A DNA stretch of 64,000 nt from Hymenobacter jeollabukensis (GCF_005771675.1 NZ_VAJM01000004.1:434001-498000); one strand, 5' to 3'. Shown: positions 40,619 to 49,858, counted from the stretch's first letter. Made by a program: numbers and translations. Notes: generated by a model from the letters alone, not told the origin.

Positions 40619-43219
40619 TTACTCGCCCTTCTTACCATCCGGCGACTCCGGCGCTTCGGCCGGCCGCTCGTCGCTGGCGAGGTTCGGGGCTTCGTCGCTC
40701 TTGTGCGAGCTGAACGTGAGTTCCTCCTTGCCTTCCTCGAAGTCGGCGGTGATGACGTCGCCCTGGGTCAGCTGGGCCTTCAGGATTTCCTCCGCAATCG
40801 GGTCTTCGATGTACTTCTGGATGGCCCGGTTCAGCGGACGCGCGCCGTACTTGGGGTCGTAGCCTTTCTCGGCCACGTAGGTCTTCGCGGCCTCGGTCAG
40901 CTCCAGGCGGTAGCCCAGGGCCTGTACGCGCTGGCGCAGCTTGGAGAGGGAGATGTCGATGATCTTGAAGATATCCTCCTTCTGCAGGCCGTTGAACACG
41001 ATAACGTCGTCCAAGCGGTTCAGGAACTCCGGTGCGAAGGTCTTGCGCAGCGCGCTGGCAATGGTGCCCTTCATCATATCGTCCACGCCTTCCGTGCGGG
41101 CCTTCGTGCCAAACCCGATACCCACGCCGAAGTCGGCCAAATCACGCGCCCCGATGTTCGAGGTCATGATGATGATGGTGTTGCGGAAGTCCACCTTGCG
41201 GCCCAGGCCATCGGTCAGGATACCGTCGTCGAGCACCTGCAGCAGCAGGTTGTACACGTCCGGGTGCGCCTTTTCGATTTCGTCGAGCAGGATAACCGAG
41301 TACGGCTTGCGGCGGATTTTCTCCGTCAGCTGACCGCCCTCTTCGTAGCCCACGTAGCCGGGAGGGGCGCCCACCAGGCGCGACACGCTGAATTTCTCCA
41401 TGTACTCCGACATGTCGATGCGCACCAGCGAATCTTCCTTGTCGAATAGGTAGGTAGCCAGCACCTTGGCCAGCTCCGTCTTACCCACGCCCGTCGGGCC
41501 GAGGAACACGAACGAGCCGATGGGCTTCTTCGGGTCTTTCAGGCCGACGCGGGTGCGCTGGATGGCCTTCACGAGCTGGGCAATGGCCTTGTCCTGGCCG
41601 ATTACCTTGCCCTTCAGCTCCTCACCCATGTTGAGCAGCTTGGCGCTTTCGTTCTGGGCCACGCGGCTTACCGGGATGCCGGTCATCATGGCAATAACCT
41701 CGGCCACGTTTTCCTCCTTCACGGTGTAGCGCTTCTTCTTGGTCTCCTCTTCCCAGTTCTTCTTGGCCTGGTCGAGTTGCTCAATCAGCTTCTTCTCCGT
41801 GTCGCGCAGGCGGGCGGCTTCCTCGTATTTCTGCGACTTCACCACCGCGTTTTTCTCGCCCTTGATGTTCTCGATCTGCTCTTCGAGCTTCACGATATCG
41901 TCGGGCACCACGATGTTGTTGATGTGCACGCGGGCACCAGCCTCATCGAGGATGTCGATGGCCTTGTCCGGCAGGAAGCGGTCCGACATGTAGCGGTCCG
42001 ACAGCTTCACGCACGCCTCAATGGCCTTATCGGTGTACACCACGTGGTGGTGGTCCTGATACTTGTCCTTGATGTTGTGCAGAATTTCGATGGTTTCCTC
42101 CGGCGTGGTCGGGTCCACCATCACCATCTGGAAACGACGGGCTAGGGCGCCGTCCTTCTCGATGTACTGGCGGTACTCATCCAGCGTGGTGGCGCCGATG
42201 CATTGAATTTCGCCGCGGGCCAGGGCCGGCTTGAACATGTTCGAAGCGTCGAGCGAACCGGAAGCGCCGCCGGCGCCTACGATGGTGTGCAGCTCGTCGA
42301 TGAACAGAATCACGTCGGGCGACTTCTCCAGCTCGTTCATCACGGCCTTCATGCGCTCTTCGAACTGGCCGCGGTACTTGGTACCGGCTACCAGCGAGGC
42401 GAGGTCCAGCGTCACCACGCGCTTGTTGAAGAGCACGCGCGACACTTTCTTCTGTACGATGCGCAGGGCGAGGCCTTCGGCAATAGCCGTTTTGCCTACA
42501 CCAGGCTCACCGATGAGAATCGGGTTGTTCTTTTTGCGACGCGACAGGATTTGGGCAACGCGCTCAATCTCCTTTTCGCGGCCCACGATGGGGTCGAGCT
42601 TGTCGTCTTCGGCCAGCTTGGTCAGGTCGCGGCCGAAGTTATCGAGCACCGGGGTGCGCGACTTTTCGCCGGGCTTCTTGGAAGCAGCGGCGCCGGAGCC
42701 TTTCGAGGAGCCAAACAACTTGTCGTTGTCGTCGTCGTCGGTATCGGAGGGGCCGGCGGTGGGGTTTTGGTTGGTATTACCAGTGCCGTGGTAATCCAGC
42801 GAGTCGCGTACGGATTCGTAGTTCACGTTGAACTTGCTCAGGATTTGGGAAGAAATGTTGTCTTCATCGCGCAGAATCGAGAGCAGCAGGTGTTCGGTGC
42901 CGATGATTTCGCTCTTGAAGATTTTGGCTTCGAGATACGTAATCTTCAGGACCTTTTCCGTCTGCTTCGTCAGCGGGATACTGCCCGTTATACTGATACC
43001 CTGGGTGGCAGTGTTACGGGTGGCTTGTTCGAGGGCGTATTTCAGCTCCTCCACGGAGACGCCGAGCTTCTTCAACAGAGCAATGGCCGTGCCTTCGCCC
43101 TCCCGAATCATGCCTAGCAACAGGTGCTCGGTGCCTATATAGTCATGGCCAAGTCGGATGGCTTCCTCCCGACTCAGGGAGATGACCTCCTTGACTCTAT
43201 TTGAGAATTTCGCTTCCAT
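40619..43219 (-). CDS. clpC: ATP-dependent Clp protease ATP-binding subunit ClpC
   Basis: An 866-residue class I Hsp100 unfoldase that feeds proteins to ClpP. The N-terminal repeats (about 1-145) are followed by a Ser/Asp-rich linker. The first AAA module has Walker [14 protein letters not shown] near residue 238 and [16 protein letters not shown] near 295, and a coiled middle domain lies near 440-520. The second AAA module has [13 protein letters not shown] near 575 and [14 protein letters not shown] near 648. The C-terminal tail is acidic and ends GKKGE. An IGF/LGF-type loop that would dock ClpP was not searched for; ClpP is not in the window. Confidence 0.97.
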   Translation of the reverse strand: MEAKFSNRVKEVISLSREEAIRLGHDYIGTEHLLLGMIREGEGTAIALLKKLGVSVEELKYALEQATRNTATQGISITGSIPLTKQTEKVLKITYLEAKIFKSEIIGTEHLLLSILRDEDNISSQILSKFNVNYESVRDSLDYHGTGNTNQNPTAGPSDTDDDDNDKLFGSSKGSGAAASKKPGEKSRTPVLDNFGRDLTKLAEDDKLDPIVGREKEIERVAQILSRRKKNNPILIGEPGVGKTAIAEGLALRIVQKKVSRVLFNKRVVTLDLASLVAGTKYRGQFEERMKAVMNELEKSPDVILFIDELHTIVGAGGASGSLDASNMFKPALARGEIQCIGATTLDEYRQYIEKDGALARRFQMVMVDPTTPEETIEILHNIKDKYQDHHHVVYTDKAIEACVKLSDRYMSDRFLPDKAIDILDEAGARVHINNIVVPDDIVKLEEQIENIKGEKNAVVKSQKYEEAARLRDTEKKLIEQLDQAKKNWEEETKKKRYTVKEENVAEVIAMMTGIPVSRVAQNESAKLLNMGEELKGKVIGQDKAIAQLVKAIQRTRVGLKDPKKPIGSFVFLGPTGVGKTELAKVLATYLFDKEDSLVRIDMSEYMEKFSVSRLVGAPPGYVGYEEGGQLTEKIRRKPYSVILLDEIEKAHPDVYNLLLQVLDDGILTDGLGRKVDFRNTIIIMTSNIGARDLADFGVGIGFGTKARTEGVDDMMKGTIASALRKTFAPEFLNRLDDVIVFNGLQKEDIFKIIDISLSKLRQRVQALGYRLELTEAAKTYVAEKGYDPKYGARPLNRAIQKYIEDPIAEEILKAQLTQGDVITADFEEGKEELTFSSHKSDEAPNLASDERPAEAPESPDGKKGE

Positions 43220-43271
43220 GCAGATAAGGTGAGAAAGAATCCGGATACGCGCAAATCAGTGGCACCGGACA

Positions 43272-43949
43272 TCAAATACTTAAACCGGGTCTGGGGGCAG
43301 AAGGTTCGCCGCCGGTTTGGGGGGCCGGGAGCAGCAGCTGGCCGGCCGCCGGACCCAGGGCAAACAGCAGGTCCAGCACGCTCAGCCCGGGTACAAACGC
43401 CGCGCCAAAGCACTGCCGGTACGCCCCGCGCAGCCCGGCACCTGACGCAGTGTCAGGCAGCTCTTTGGGACTGAGCCAGTCGCGCCGGTCGAGCAGCTGC
43501 GCGGCGGGGTAGTGCGCGTGCCACTCCGGGGTAAACTCCACCGGCAAGGTCAGGCGCAGGCAGCGCAGGATCAGTTGGAGCAGGGCCAGGTTCAGGTCGA
43601 AGAGACGGTCGGGCTTGCTAACGAAGACGTCGTGAAAATAGTCGGCGTAGTAGGCGAAAAAAGAGCTGTTGCCGTAGGCTGTCTGCAGGGTGCGCCAGTG
43701 GCGGTGCACCCAGTTCTGGCGGTAATCTATTTCCAGCGCGTCGATGCGCACCTTCTCGCTGCGGTTGCCGTCGATGACGGGCACGGTGAGGGGCTGCACG
43801 CCCTGGGCGGTTAGCACAAGGCAGCGGTTGCGGTAGGTTTGCTTGTGGTAATGCTCATGGCGCTCCAGCAGCAGGCGGTCGGCCGTCAGCAGCTCGGCGA
43901 AGAAAGCGGCTGGTGGGCAGTAGGGCAGCTCGAAGAGGACGGTGGACAT
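43272..43949 (-). CDS. WbqC-like family protein
   Basis: A 224-residue soluble protein. The start at 43949 gives STVLFELPYCPPAAFFAELL, the canonical N-terminus of WbqC-type proteins. The motif HYHKQTYRNRCLVLTAQGVQPLTVPV near residue 38 and WVHRHWRTLQTAYGNSSFF near 75 are the conserved blocks. The family is often linked to surface polysaccharide loci, but its biochemistry is not established. It is transcribed alone. Confidence 0.88.
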   Translation of the reverse strand: MSTVLFELPYCPPAAFFAELLTADRLLLERHEHYHKQTYRNRCLVLTAQGVQPLTVPVIDGNRSEKVRIDALEIDYRQNWVHRHWRTLQTAYGNSSFFAYYADYFHDVFVSKPDRLFDLNLALLQLILRCLRLTLPVEFTPEWHAHYPAAQLLDRRDWLSPKELPDTASGAGLRGAYRQCFGAAFVPGLSVLDLLFALGPAAGQLLLPAPQTGGEPSAPRPGLSI

Positions 43950-44200
43950 TGTGGCAGGTTTGGCTACTCGGGCGGAAGTGGTTCTACGACGCAAAGTCGT
44001 AGGCCCCCTTCCGTAGAATGACGGCAAAGGTGGGAAATGCAGGGTGCTTATTGGATGGCGAATAGATGAGCCGCACCCATTGAGCGTTCAACTTCAGCAA
44101 CGGCGGTAGTAGCACGACTTGGAGCCGTACTGCCATTTAGGGCACTTCGGCGGCATTTTTGCGTTGTAGGCGCAGTACCTTTCCGCACCACTGCATTTCT

Positions 44201-45097
44201 ATGCCCATACGTCCGCGCTTCCTGCTGCCCCTGCTGCTGTTATTGCTGACTGCCCTGTCAGTTTCCGCCGCCACGCCCACGCTGTTGCTCGATGTGGCCC
44301 GCTTCCGTCCGCTGGCAGCTGGCAACAGCTACGAGGTGGAACTGTACGTGACCGTGCCGGGCAACGGCCTGACCTATATCAAGCGCACCCGCGACACCTA
44401 CCAGGCCGGCGCCACCGTGGCGCTGCAGGTGCTCGGGGCTGATGGGCGGGCGGTGCATTCGGAGACGATTACGCTGAAGCCGCCGGTCATCAGCGACACC
44501 ACTATCGGTATTAAGAACCCGCAGAGCTTTCTGCGCCGCCTGACCCTGCGCGGCGGGCAGTACACCATCAAGGCCGAGCTGAAGGACATGTACCGCAAAA
44601 CGGCGGGCACCTTCAAGGTGGAGGAGCCGCTGGCGTTGGATATGTCGGCCACGGCGCCGGTGCTCAGCGACATCGTGTTTCTGGCCAAGGCAGCCGGCAA
44701 AACCACCGAACAGAACAACTTCACCCGCGGCGGCTACTCGTTGGTACGCACGCCGGCCGGCAACTACGGCCGCGGCGCCGACCAGCTCTACTTCTACCTG
44801 GAGCTGTACAACGCCCCGGCCGGGCAGCCCCTGACGCTGCACTACCACGTGGAGTCGGCCGAGGGCTTCGCGGCGGATGCCGACGCGCCGCTGGGCCAGG
44901 CCAAGGCCGGGCGGCCGACGACGGTGGCGGGCGAGCTGCCGCTGGGCGGGCTCAGCCAGCTGGGCGTGGAAACCGACGGCACCTACGCGCTGACGGTGGA
45001 GGTGCGCAGCGGCAAGAAAGTGCTGGCCTCGCGCAAGGGGCAGTTTGTGCGCACCCGGCAGGAGTACGCGCCGGCGGGTGCATCTTTGCCGCGATGA
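44201..45097 (+). CDS. Exported hypothetical protein
   Basis: A 298-residue protein with a long hydrophobic signal peptide ending near residue 25. The mature part is beta-rich with an Ig-like pattern (LLLDVARFRPLAAGNSYEVELYV near 29-51, then YTIKAELKDM near 125 and GADQLYFYLELYNAPAG near 187). It is reminiscent of the N-terminal part of GWxTD-domain proteins of Bacteroidota, but no GWxTD motif is visible. Its stop overlaps the start of the acyltransferase gene (ATGA), so the two are translationally coupled. Confidence 0.75.
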   Translation: MPIRPRFLLPLLLLLLTALSVSAATPTLLLDVARFRPLAAGNSYEVELYVTVPGNGLTYIKRTRDTYQAGATVALQVLGADGRAVHSETITLKPPVISDTTIGIKNPQSFLRRLTLRGGQYTIKAELKDMYRKTAGTFKVEEPLALDMSATAPVLSDIVFLAKAAGKTTEQNNFTRGGYSLVRTPAGNYGRGADQLYFYLELYNAPAGQPLTLHYHVESAEGFAADADAPLGQAKAGRPTTVAGELPLGGLSQLGVETDGTYALTVEVRSGKKVLASRKGQFVRTRQEYAPAGASLPR

Positions 45098-45996
45098 ATA
45101 CCGCCGCAAAACCGGCCGTAAGGCCTTTTTCCTGGTATTACCTGCCCTTGCAGTGGCTGCTGCTGGGGCTGGCCCGACTGCCGCTGCCGGTGCTGCACCG
45201 CCTGGCCGACGGGCTGTATCTGCTGATGCGCTTCGTGCTGAACTACCGGCAGCGGGTGGTGCTGGAAAACCTGCGCAACTCGTTTCCGGAAAAGCCAGAG
45301 GCCGAAATCCGGCGGCTGCAGCATGGCTTCTACCGCCACTTCGCCGACGTCATCGTGGAAATTCTAAAGCTGGCGGCCATCAGTCCGGCCGAGATGCGGC
45401 GGCGCGTGCAGATTCGCAACCTGGAGCTGTTTGAGCGGCATTTCGCGGCCGGGCGCACCGTATTGGCGCTGGGCTCGCACATCGGCAACTGGGAATGGAT
45501 TCTGCCGGCAGGCGCGGTGTACTTCCCCGGCAAGGCCGACGGCGTGTACAAACCCCTGCACAACCCGTTTTTCGAGGACTTCATGCTGCGGCTGCGGACC
45601 CACACCGGCGCCCGGCTCATCCCCATGCGCGACACCCTGCGCGACATGCTGCGCCTGCGCGGGCAGCCCCGCAGCCTCTCCATGCTCTCGGACCAAAGCC
45701 CCGGCGGCCTGGAGCAAACCTACTGGACCGATTTCCTGCACCAGGACACGCCCTTCTACACCGGCGCCGATAAACTGGCGGCCCAATTCGGCTGCCCGGT
45801 GCTCTACGTGAACATCGTGCGCCTGCGCCGCGGCTACTACGAAATCGTGGTGGAGGAACTGCACGACGGGCAGACCCCGCTCGACAAGCAGGCCCACGTC
45901 GTCACCGAGCAGTTTGCCCGCCGCGTGGAGCGCGACATCCGCGCCCAGCCCGCCGACTACCTCTGGTCGCACCGGCGGTGGAAGCACAAGCGGTGA
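45094..45996 (+). CDS. Lysophospholipid / lipid A acyltransferase (LpxL/HtrB-like)
   Basis: A 300-residue member of the LABLAT acyltransferase superfamily, which transfers fatty acyl chains to lipid A or a similar lipid at the inner membrane. It has an N-terminal hydrophobic segment (LQWLLLGLARLPLPVL), then GSHIGNWEW near residue 129 in the position of the HxxxxD/E catalytic motif, MLSDQSPGG near 200, and LQHGF-type basic segments. The end of the gene overlaps a 40-bp perfect inverted repeat. It overlaps the preceding gene by four bases. Confidence 0.92.
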   Translation: MNTAAKPAVRPFSWYYLPLQWLLLGLARLPLPVLHRLADGLYLLMRFVLNYRQRVVLENLRNSFPEKPEAEIRRLQHGFYRHFADVIVEILKLAAISPAEMRRRVQIRNLELFERHFAAGRTVLALGSHIGNWEWILPAGAVYFPGKADGVYKPLHNPFFEDFMLRLRTHTGARLIPMRDTLRDMLRLRGQPRSLSMLSDQSPGGLEQTYWTDFLHQDTPFYTGADKLAAQFGCPVLYVNIVRLRRGYYEIVVEELHDGQTPLDKQAHVVTEQFARRVERDIRAQPADYLWSHRRWKHKR

Positions 45997-46080
45997 AATA
46001 GGGAGGTGGTGAACTGGTGAGTTTGACGTTCAGGCAATTCGAACGTCAAACTCACCAGTTCACCACCTCCCTATTTCACC
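45992..46080. repeat. Perfect 40-bp inverted repeat between convergent genes
   Basis: Arms 45992-46031 and 46041-46080 are exact reverse complements around a 9-base loop. The left arm includes the stop codon of the acyltransferase, and the right arm ends 3 bp from the stop of the Sua5-like gene. An RNA across it would make an uninterrupted 40-bp stem. It can serve as a two-way terminator, although it is far longer than needed and only moderately GC-rich. Confidence 0.95.
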
Positions 46081-46083
46081 AAC

Positions 46084-46713
46084 TCACAGATACTGCTCGA
46101 TGTCCCCGGCGCCCTGGCGGATGACTTCGAAGTCCTCGGTGGTGCAGTCGATGACGGTGCTGGCTACGTTGTTGCCGTAGCCGCCGTCGATGACCAGGTC
46201 CACGAGCGGGCGGTACTTCTCGAAAATCAGCTCCGGGTCGGTGCTGTACTCAATCAGCGTGTCGTCGTCGTGAATGGATGTGCTGACGATGGGGTTGCCC
46301 AGCTCCCGCACCAGGGCCAGGCTGATGGCGTTGTCGGGCACGCGGATGCCGACAGTTTTGCGCTTCACGCCGCCGTACTTGGGTGCCTTGGCGCTGGCTT
46401 CGAAGATGAAGGTGAAGGGCCCGGGCAGCGCCTTCTTGAGCAGCTTATACACCGGCGTGCTGATGCCGTGGGCGTAGTCGCTGATGTGGGAGAGGTCGGA
46501 GCAGATAAAGGACAGGTTGGCCTTTTCGGGCTTCAGGCCGCGGATGCGGCAGAGCTTTTCGACGGCGCGCTGGTTGGTGATGTCGCAGCCCAGGCCGTAA
46601 ATCGTGTCGGTGGGGTAGATGATGATGCCACCTTGCCGCAGCACGTCCACGGCTTGCTGAATCTTGTTCTGGGGCGGATTGTCGGGGTGAATGCGCAGCA
46701 GGGTAGCGGCCAT
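46084..46713 (-). CDS. Threonylcarbamoyl-AMP synthase family protein (Sua5/YciO/YrdC)
   Basis: A 209-residue protein of the Sua5/YrdC/YciO fold. The substrate pocket motif GIIIYPTDTIYGLGCDITN lies at about residue 29, then KLCRIRGLKPEKANLSFIC near 53, KALPGPFTFIF near 93 and TVGIRVPDN near 119. YrdC and Sua5 make threonylcarbamoyl-AMP for t6A modification of tRNA. The single-domain, YciO-like length and sequence leave open whether this copy does that or is the YciO relative of unknown role. It starts at 46713. Confidence 0.88.
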   Translation of the reverse strand: MAATLLRIHPDNPPQNKIQQAVDVLRQGGIIIYPTDTIYGLGCDITNQRAVEKLCRIRGLKPEKANLSFICSDLSHISDYAHGISTPVYKLLKKALPGPFTFIFEASAKAPKYGGVKRKTVGIRVPDNAISLALVRELGNPIVSTSIHDDDTLIEYSTDPELIFEKYRPLVDLVIDGGYGNNVASTVIDCTTEDFEVIRQGAGDIEQYL

Positions 46714-46796
46714 AGGATGTCGGCGGGCAAAGGTGAATGAAAGGGCGGCTTAGTTACACAATCTAGGTATGACGCGCAAGCGGGCCGCAGAGTTGC

Positions 46797-46878
46797 CAAT
46801 GATTGACGGAGGGAACGAGCGAATGATTGAATCCAGACCGGAAATCAATCATTCGCTCGTTCCCTCCGTCAATCATTG
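46797..46878. repeat. 34-bp perfect inverted repeat upstream of mltG
   Basis: Arms 46797-46830 and 46845-46878 match exactly around 14 bases and contain the word AATGATTGA repeated in each arm. It lies 83 bp upstream of the Sua5-like start and before the mltG start, between the divergent genes, so it is not a simple terminator for either. Confidence 0.95.
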
Positions 46879-46959
46879 CGGCGGGTTGTATTTTTGAGCG
46901 AACGAGCCAGCCAGATAAAGTCTGCCGCCCGCCCGTTTGTTTGTCATTCGCCCCATTTT

Positions 46960-48033
46960 ATGCCAACTCCTGACGAGTACCGCGCCCGCGCCACCCGCCG
47001 CCGAAACCGCTTTGCCTACCCGCTGGGCATCTTCGGCATCCTGCTGATTACCTTTTCCTACTACGCCTACCAGATCATCTACACGCCGAACGTGGAAACC
47101 CACGGCCGGCCCACCTACGTGGTGGTGCGCCCCGGCGAGTCGGCCAAGGCCGTGCTCGACAGCCTCGACCATTCGGGTGCCATCATCGACAAGCTCAGCC
47201 TGCACTTCGTGGCCCGGCTGATGAAGTACGACAAGCTGGTGAAGCCCGGCCGCTACGAGCTGAAAGACGGCTACACCAACCGCCAGCTCATCAACGACCT
47301 GCGCCGCGGCATTCAGGCCCCAGTGAAGCTCACCTTCCAGAACATCCGCCTGCGTCAGGATTTGGCCCGCAAGCTCAGCCAGAGCTTCGCCGCCCGGCCC
47401 CAGGAATTTGACTCCCTGCTCCGCAGCAACGCCTACGCCGCATCCTTGGGCTTCAAGGACACCACCCAGCTGCTGACGATGTTCATCCCGAACACCTACG
47501 AGCTGTACTACACCACTGCCCCTCGGAAGGTGCTCAGCCGCATGAAGGAGGAGTACGAGAAGTTCTGGACGCCCGCCCGCGACGCCAAGGCCAAGGCCCA
47601 GGGTCTGAGCCGCGCCGAAGTGAGCACCCTGGCCAGCATCGTGGAGGCCGAGCAGCAGCAGCACCCCGACGAGCGGCCCCGCGTAGCCGGCGTGTACCTG
47701 AACCGCCTCAAGCGCGGCCAGAAGCTGCAGGCCGACCCGACGGTGGTGTACGCCAACGGGGACTTCGGCATCCGCCGGGTGCTCAACGTACATCTGCAGA
47801 AGGACTCGCCCTACAACACCTACAAGTACGCCGGCCTGCCGCCCGGCCCCATCAACCTGCCCAGCATTGCCAGCATCGACGCGGTGCTCAACCCCGAGCA
47901 GCACAACTACTACTACTTCTGCGCCCGCGAAGACTTCAGCGGCTACCACGCCTTTGCCAGCACCGAGCGAGAGCATATCCTGAACGCCCGTCGCTACCAG
48001 GCCGCCCTGAACCGTAGCGGAATCATGAAATAA
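46960..48033 (+). CDS. mltG: Endolytic transglycosylase MltG
   Basis: A 357-residue membrane-anchored YceG-like protein that cuts nascent glycan strands and so ends peptidoglycan chains. One helix near residues 25-45 anchors it. The periplasmic part includes a LysM-like segment (TYVVVRPGESAKAVLDSL) and the catalytic domain with LASIVEAEQQQHPDERP (catalytic Glu near residue 230), AGVYLNRLKRGQKLQADPTV, and NTYKYAGLPPGPINLPS. The start at 46960 was chosen because it precedes the anchor directly. A TATTTTTG element at 46889-46896 fits the promoter -7 pattern. Confidence 0.94.
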   Translation: MPTPDEYRARATRRRNRFAYPLGIFGILLITFSYYAYQIIYTPNVETHGRPTYVVVRPGESAKAVLDSLDHSGAIIDKLSLHFVARLMKYDKLVKPGRYELKDGYTNRQLINDLRRGIQAPVKLTFQNIRLRQDLARKLSQSFAARPQEFDSLLRSNAYAASLGFKDTTQLLTMFIPNTYELYYTTAPRKVLSRMKEEYEKFWTPARDAKAKAQGLSRAEVSTLASIVEAEQQQHPDERPRVAGVYLNRLKRGQKLQADPTVVYANGDFGIRRVLNVHLQKDSPYNTYKYAGLPPGPINLPSIASIDAVLNPEQHNYYYFCAREDFSGYHAFASTEREHILNARRYQAALNRSGIMK

Positions 48034-48059
48034 ATGTGCTTCGCTTCGCTAATGTGGGA

Positions 48060-48138
48060 AATGTGCTGATGTGCTAAGAGGTCAATGCACCTACTACCCC
48101 AGCCTCTGTTTCCCTGTTCATTAGCACATCAGCACATT
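48060..48138. repeat. 18-bp inverted repeat downstream of mltG
   Basis: AATGTGCTGATGTGCTAA at 48060-48077 is matched by its exact reverse complement at 48121-48138; further GTGCTGATGTG-like words lie around it. It ends 25 bp before the thioesterase start. The tandem wording inside each arm is like that of the other inverted repeats nearby. Confidence 0.9.
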
Positions 48139-48163
48139 CAACCACATCAGCACATTAATTAAA

Positions 48164-48574
48164 ATGTATCAATCCGACGTCCACATCCGCGTCCGCTACG
48201 CCGAAACCGACCAGATGGGCTACGTGTACCACGGCAACTTTGCCGCGTACTTTGAAGTGGCCCGCACCGAAGCCTTCCGCCAGCTCGGCATCAGCTACAA
48301 GGAAATGGAGGCCGAAGGCGTGGGCATGCCGGTGGGCGAGCTGCGCATCAAGTTCAAGCGCCCCGCCCGCTACGACGACCTGCTGCGCGTGCGCATGATG
48401 CTGCGCGAAATGCCGCAGGGCTCCCGGGTGCTCTTCGAGTACGAAATCTACAACGAGGCTGACGAGCTGCTCACCGAAGGCAGCACGCTGATGGTGTTCG
48501 TGAACGGCGCCACCGGCCGGCCCACCGCCATTCCCGGCCACGTACTCGACAGCATCCGGCCGTATTTTGGTTGA
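48164..48574 (+). CDS. Acyl-CoA thioesterase, YbgC/4HBT family
   Basis: A 136-residue hot-dog-fold thioesterase. RVRYAETDQMGYVYHGNFAAYFEVARTEAFRQLG near residues 9-42 carries the catalytic Asp (TDQMG) and the HGN turn of the 4HBT family. It should hydrolyse short to medium acyl-CoA thioesters in the cytoplasm. In many bacteria YbgC is linked to the Tol-Pal system; here the neighbours are mltG and a YihY-like protein, both envelope related. Confidence 0.92.
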   Translation: MYQSDVHIRVRYAETDQMGYVYHGNFAAYFEVARTEAFRQLGISYKEMEAEGVGMPVGELRIKFKRPARYDDLLRVRMMLREMPQGSRVLFEYEIYNEADELLTEGSTLMVFVNGATGRPTAIPGHVLDSIRPYFG

Positions 48575-48582
48575 TAGTGTTT

Positions 48583-48663
48583 GAGTTGTCAGCTGTCAGT
48601 TACGAGTTGTTAGTTCGTGCTGACGTTGCTACCTGACAACTGATAACCTGCAACTGACAACTC
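48583..48663. repeat. Imperfect inverted repeat between thioesterase and YihY genes
   Basis: GAGTTGTCAG (48583-48592) faces CTGACAACTC (48654-48663), with further paired words GTCAGTTACGAGTTGTTAG and CTGATAACCTGCAAC inside. The wording is of the same tandem style as the other inverted repeats in this segment but the stem is broken. Confidence 0.7.
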
Positions 48664-48669
48664 GCTCCC

Positions 48670-49635
48670 ATGGACCTGCCCGACCGTTACCGCAAAGCCC
48701 TGATTCTGCGGCGCCGCCGCACCTATCGCCGCTTCATTCAGTGGCTGGAAGGGTTCCGGCTGCGCGGCGGGGCGTCGGTGTACGATGTGGTCGACCGGGT
48801 GCTCTACGAGCTGCGCTTCGACTCGCTGACCAAGCGCAGCTCTTACATGGCCTTCAACTTCACGGTGGCCGTGTTTCCCACGATTATCTTCCTGTTCACG
48901 CTCATTCCGTACATCCCGGTGCCGGGCCTGAACATTGACATCCTGCAGTTTCTGGGCGACATCATGCCCCGGGAAATGTACGCCGCCACCCGCGACACCA
49001 TCGACGACATCGTCAACATTCCGCACGGTGGGCTGCTCTCGTTCGGTTTTGCTACCGCCCTGGTGCTCAGCTCCAACGGCATCATGGCCCTGCTCGATGC
49101 CTTCGACAAAAAGCACGGCATCTTCAAGCGGCGTAGCTACCTGCACAAGCGCCTTATTGCCACGGTGCTGACGGTGGTGCTGTCCCTGGCCCTACTGGTG
49201 GCCGTGGCCAGCCTGTTCTTCGGTACTTACATCATCGACGCGCTGGTGTACTACGAAATCGTGCCCGAGCGCCTCACCGAATTCATGATTACGGTGCTGC
49301 GCTACGGCTCCGTCATCGGGCTGTTTCTGTTCGTCACCTGCCTGATTTATTACTACGTGCCGGCCGTGCAGGACCGGTGGCCCTTCCTCTCGGCCGGGGC
49401 CGTGGTGGCCACCATTCTCATCCTGCTGGTGTCCCTGCTGTTCGTGCTCTACATCAAGATTTTCGACAGCTACAACCACTTCTACGGCTCCATCGGCACG
49501 CTCGTGGGTTTCATGGTGTGGCTGGACTTCGTGTGCATGACGCTGATTCTGGGCTTCGAAGTCAACGTGAGCGTGGATGCCGTGACCGGGCGCGGCAAAA
49601 TGCGGCCGGAAGAAGCCGCGGCCCCGAAATCCTGA
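48670..49635 (+). CDS. YihY/virulence factor BrkB family membrane protein
   Basis: A 321-residue inner membrane protein. After a basic N-terminal region (about 1-55), six hydrophobic helices follow: around 57-80, 112-135, 160-183, 205-228, 235-258 and 270-292. The SYMAFNFTVAVFPTIIFLFTLIPYIP segment is the conserved first helix region of the YihY/BrkB family. The function of the family is not settled. It is preceded by the imperfect inverted repeat. Confidence 0.92.
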   Translation: MDLPDRYRKALILRRRRTYRRFIQWLEGFRLRGGASVYDVVDRVLYELRFDSLTKRSSYMAFNFTVAVFPTIIFLFTLIPYIPVPGLNIDILQFLGDIMPREMYAATRDTIDDIVNIPHGGLLSFGFATALVLSSNGIMALLDAFDKKHGIFKRRSYLHKRLIATVLTVVLSLALLVAVASLFFGTYIIDALVYYEIVPERLTEFMITVLRYGSVIGLFLFVTCLIYYYVPAVQDRWPFLSAGAVVATILILLVSLLFVLYIKIFDSYNHFYGSIGTLVGFMVWLDFVCMTLILGFEVNVSVDAVTGRGKMRPEEAAAPKS

Positions 49636-49710
49636 AAAAAATAGTGGCCTGAAAGCCAAAGTGCTGCGCTCCTTGAGCGCCATGTCGCGAAAAAAAGTTG
49701 GGCGGCGGGC

Positions 49711-49741
49711 TTGCATCAGCTGATTCGGCCTTCTACTTTTG
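49711..49741 (+). promoter_or_regulatory. Bacteroidota-type promoter of the serine tRNA genes
   Basis: TTG at 49711-49713 and TACTTTTG at 49734-49741 are separated by 20 bp, matching the TTG / TAnnTTTG pattern. It ends 28 bp upstream of the first tRNA-Ser. Confidence 0.7.
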
Positions 49742-49769
49742 CCATCCCAAACCACTCGATTTGGGCTAC

Positions 49770-49856
49770 AGAGAGGTGGCAGAGTGGTCGAATGCGACGG
49801 ATTCGAAATCCGTTATACCTGCAAGGGTATCGGGGGTTCGAATCCCCCCCTCTCTG
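49770..49856 (+). tRNA. tRNA-Ser (anticodon CGA)
   Basis: An 87-base cloverleaf with a 7-bp acceptor stem AGAGAGG/CCTCTCT and discriminator G. The D-arm begins GCAGAGTGGTCG, and the anticodon stem ACGGA/TCCGT encloses loop TTCGAAA (anticodon CGA). A long variable arm follows (ACCTGCAAGGGT), then T-arm GGGGGTTCGAATCCCCC. It decodes UCG. CCA is not encoded. Confidence 0.95.
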
Positions 49857-49858
49857 CG

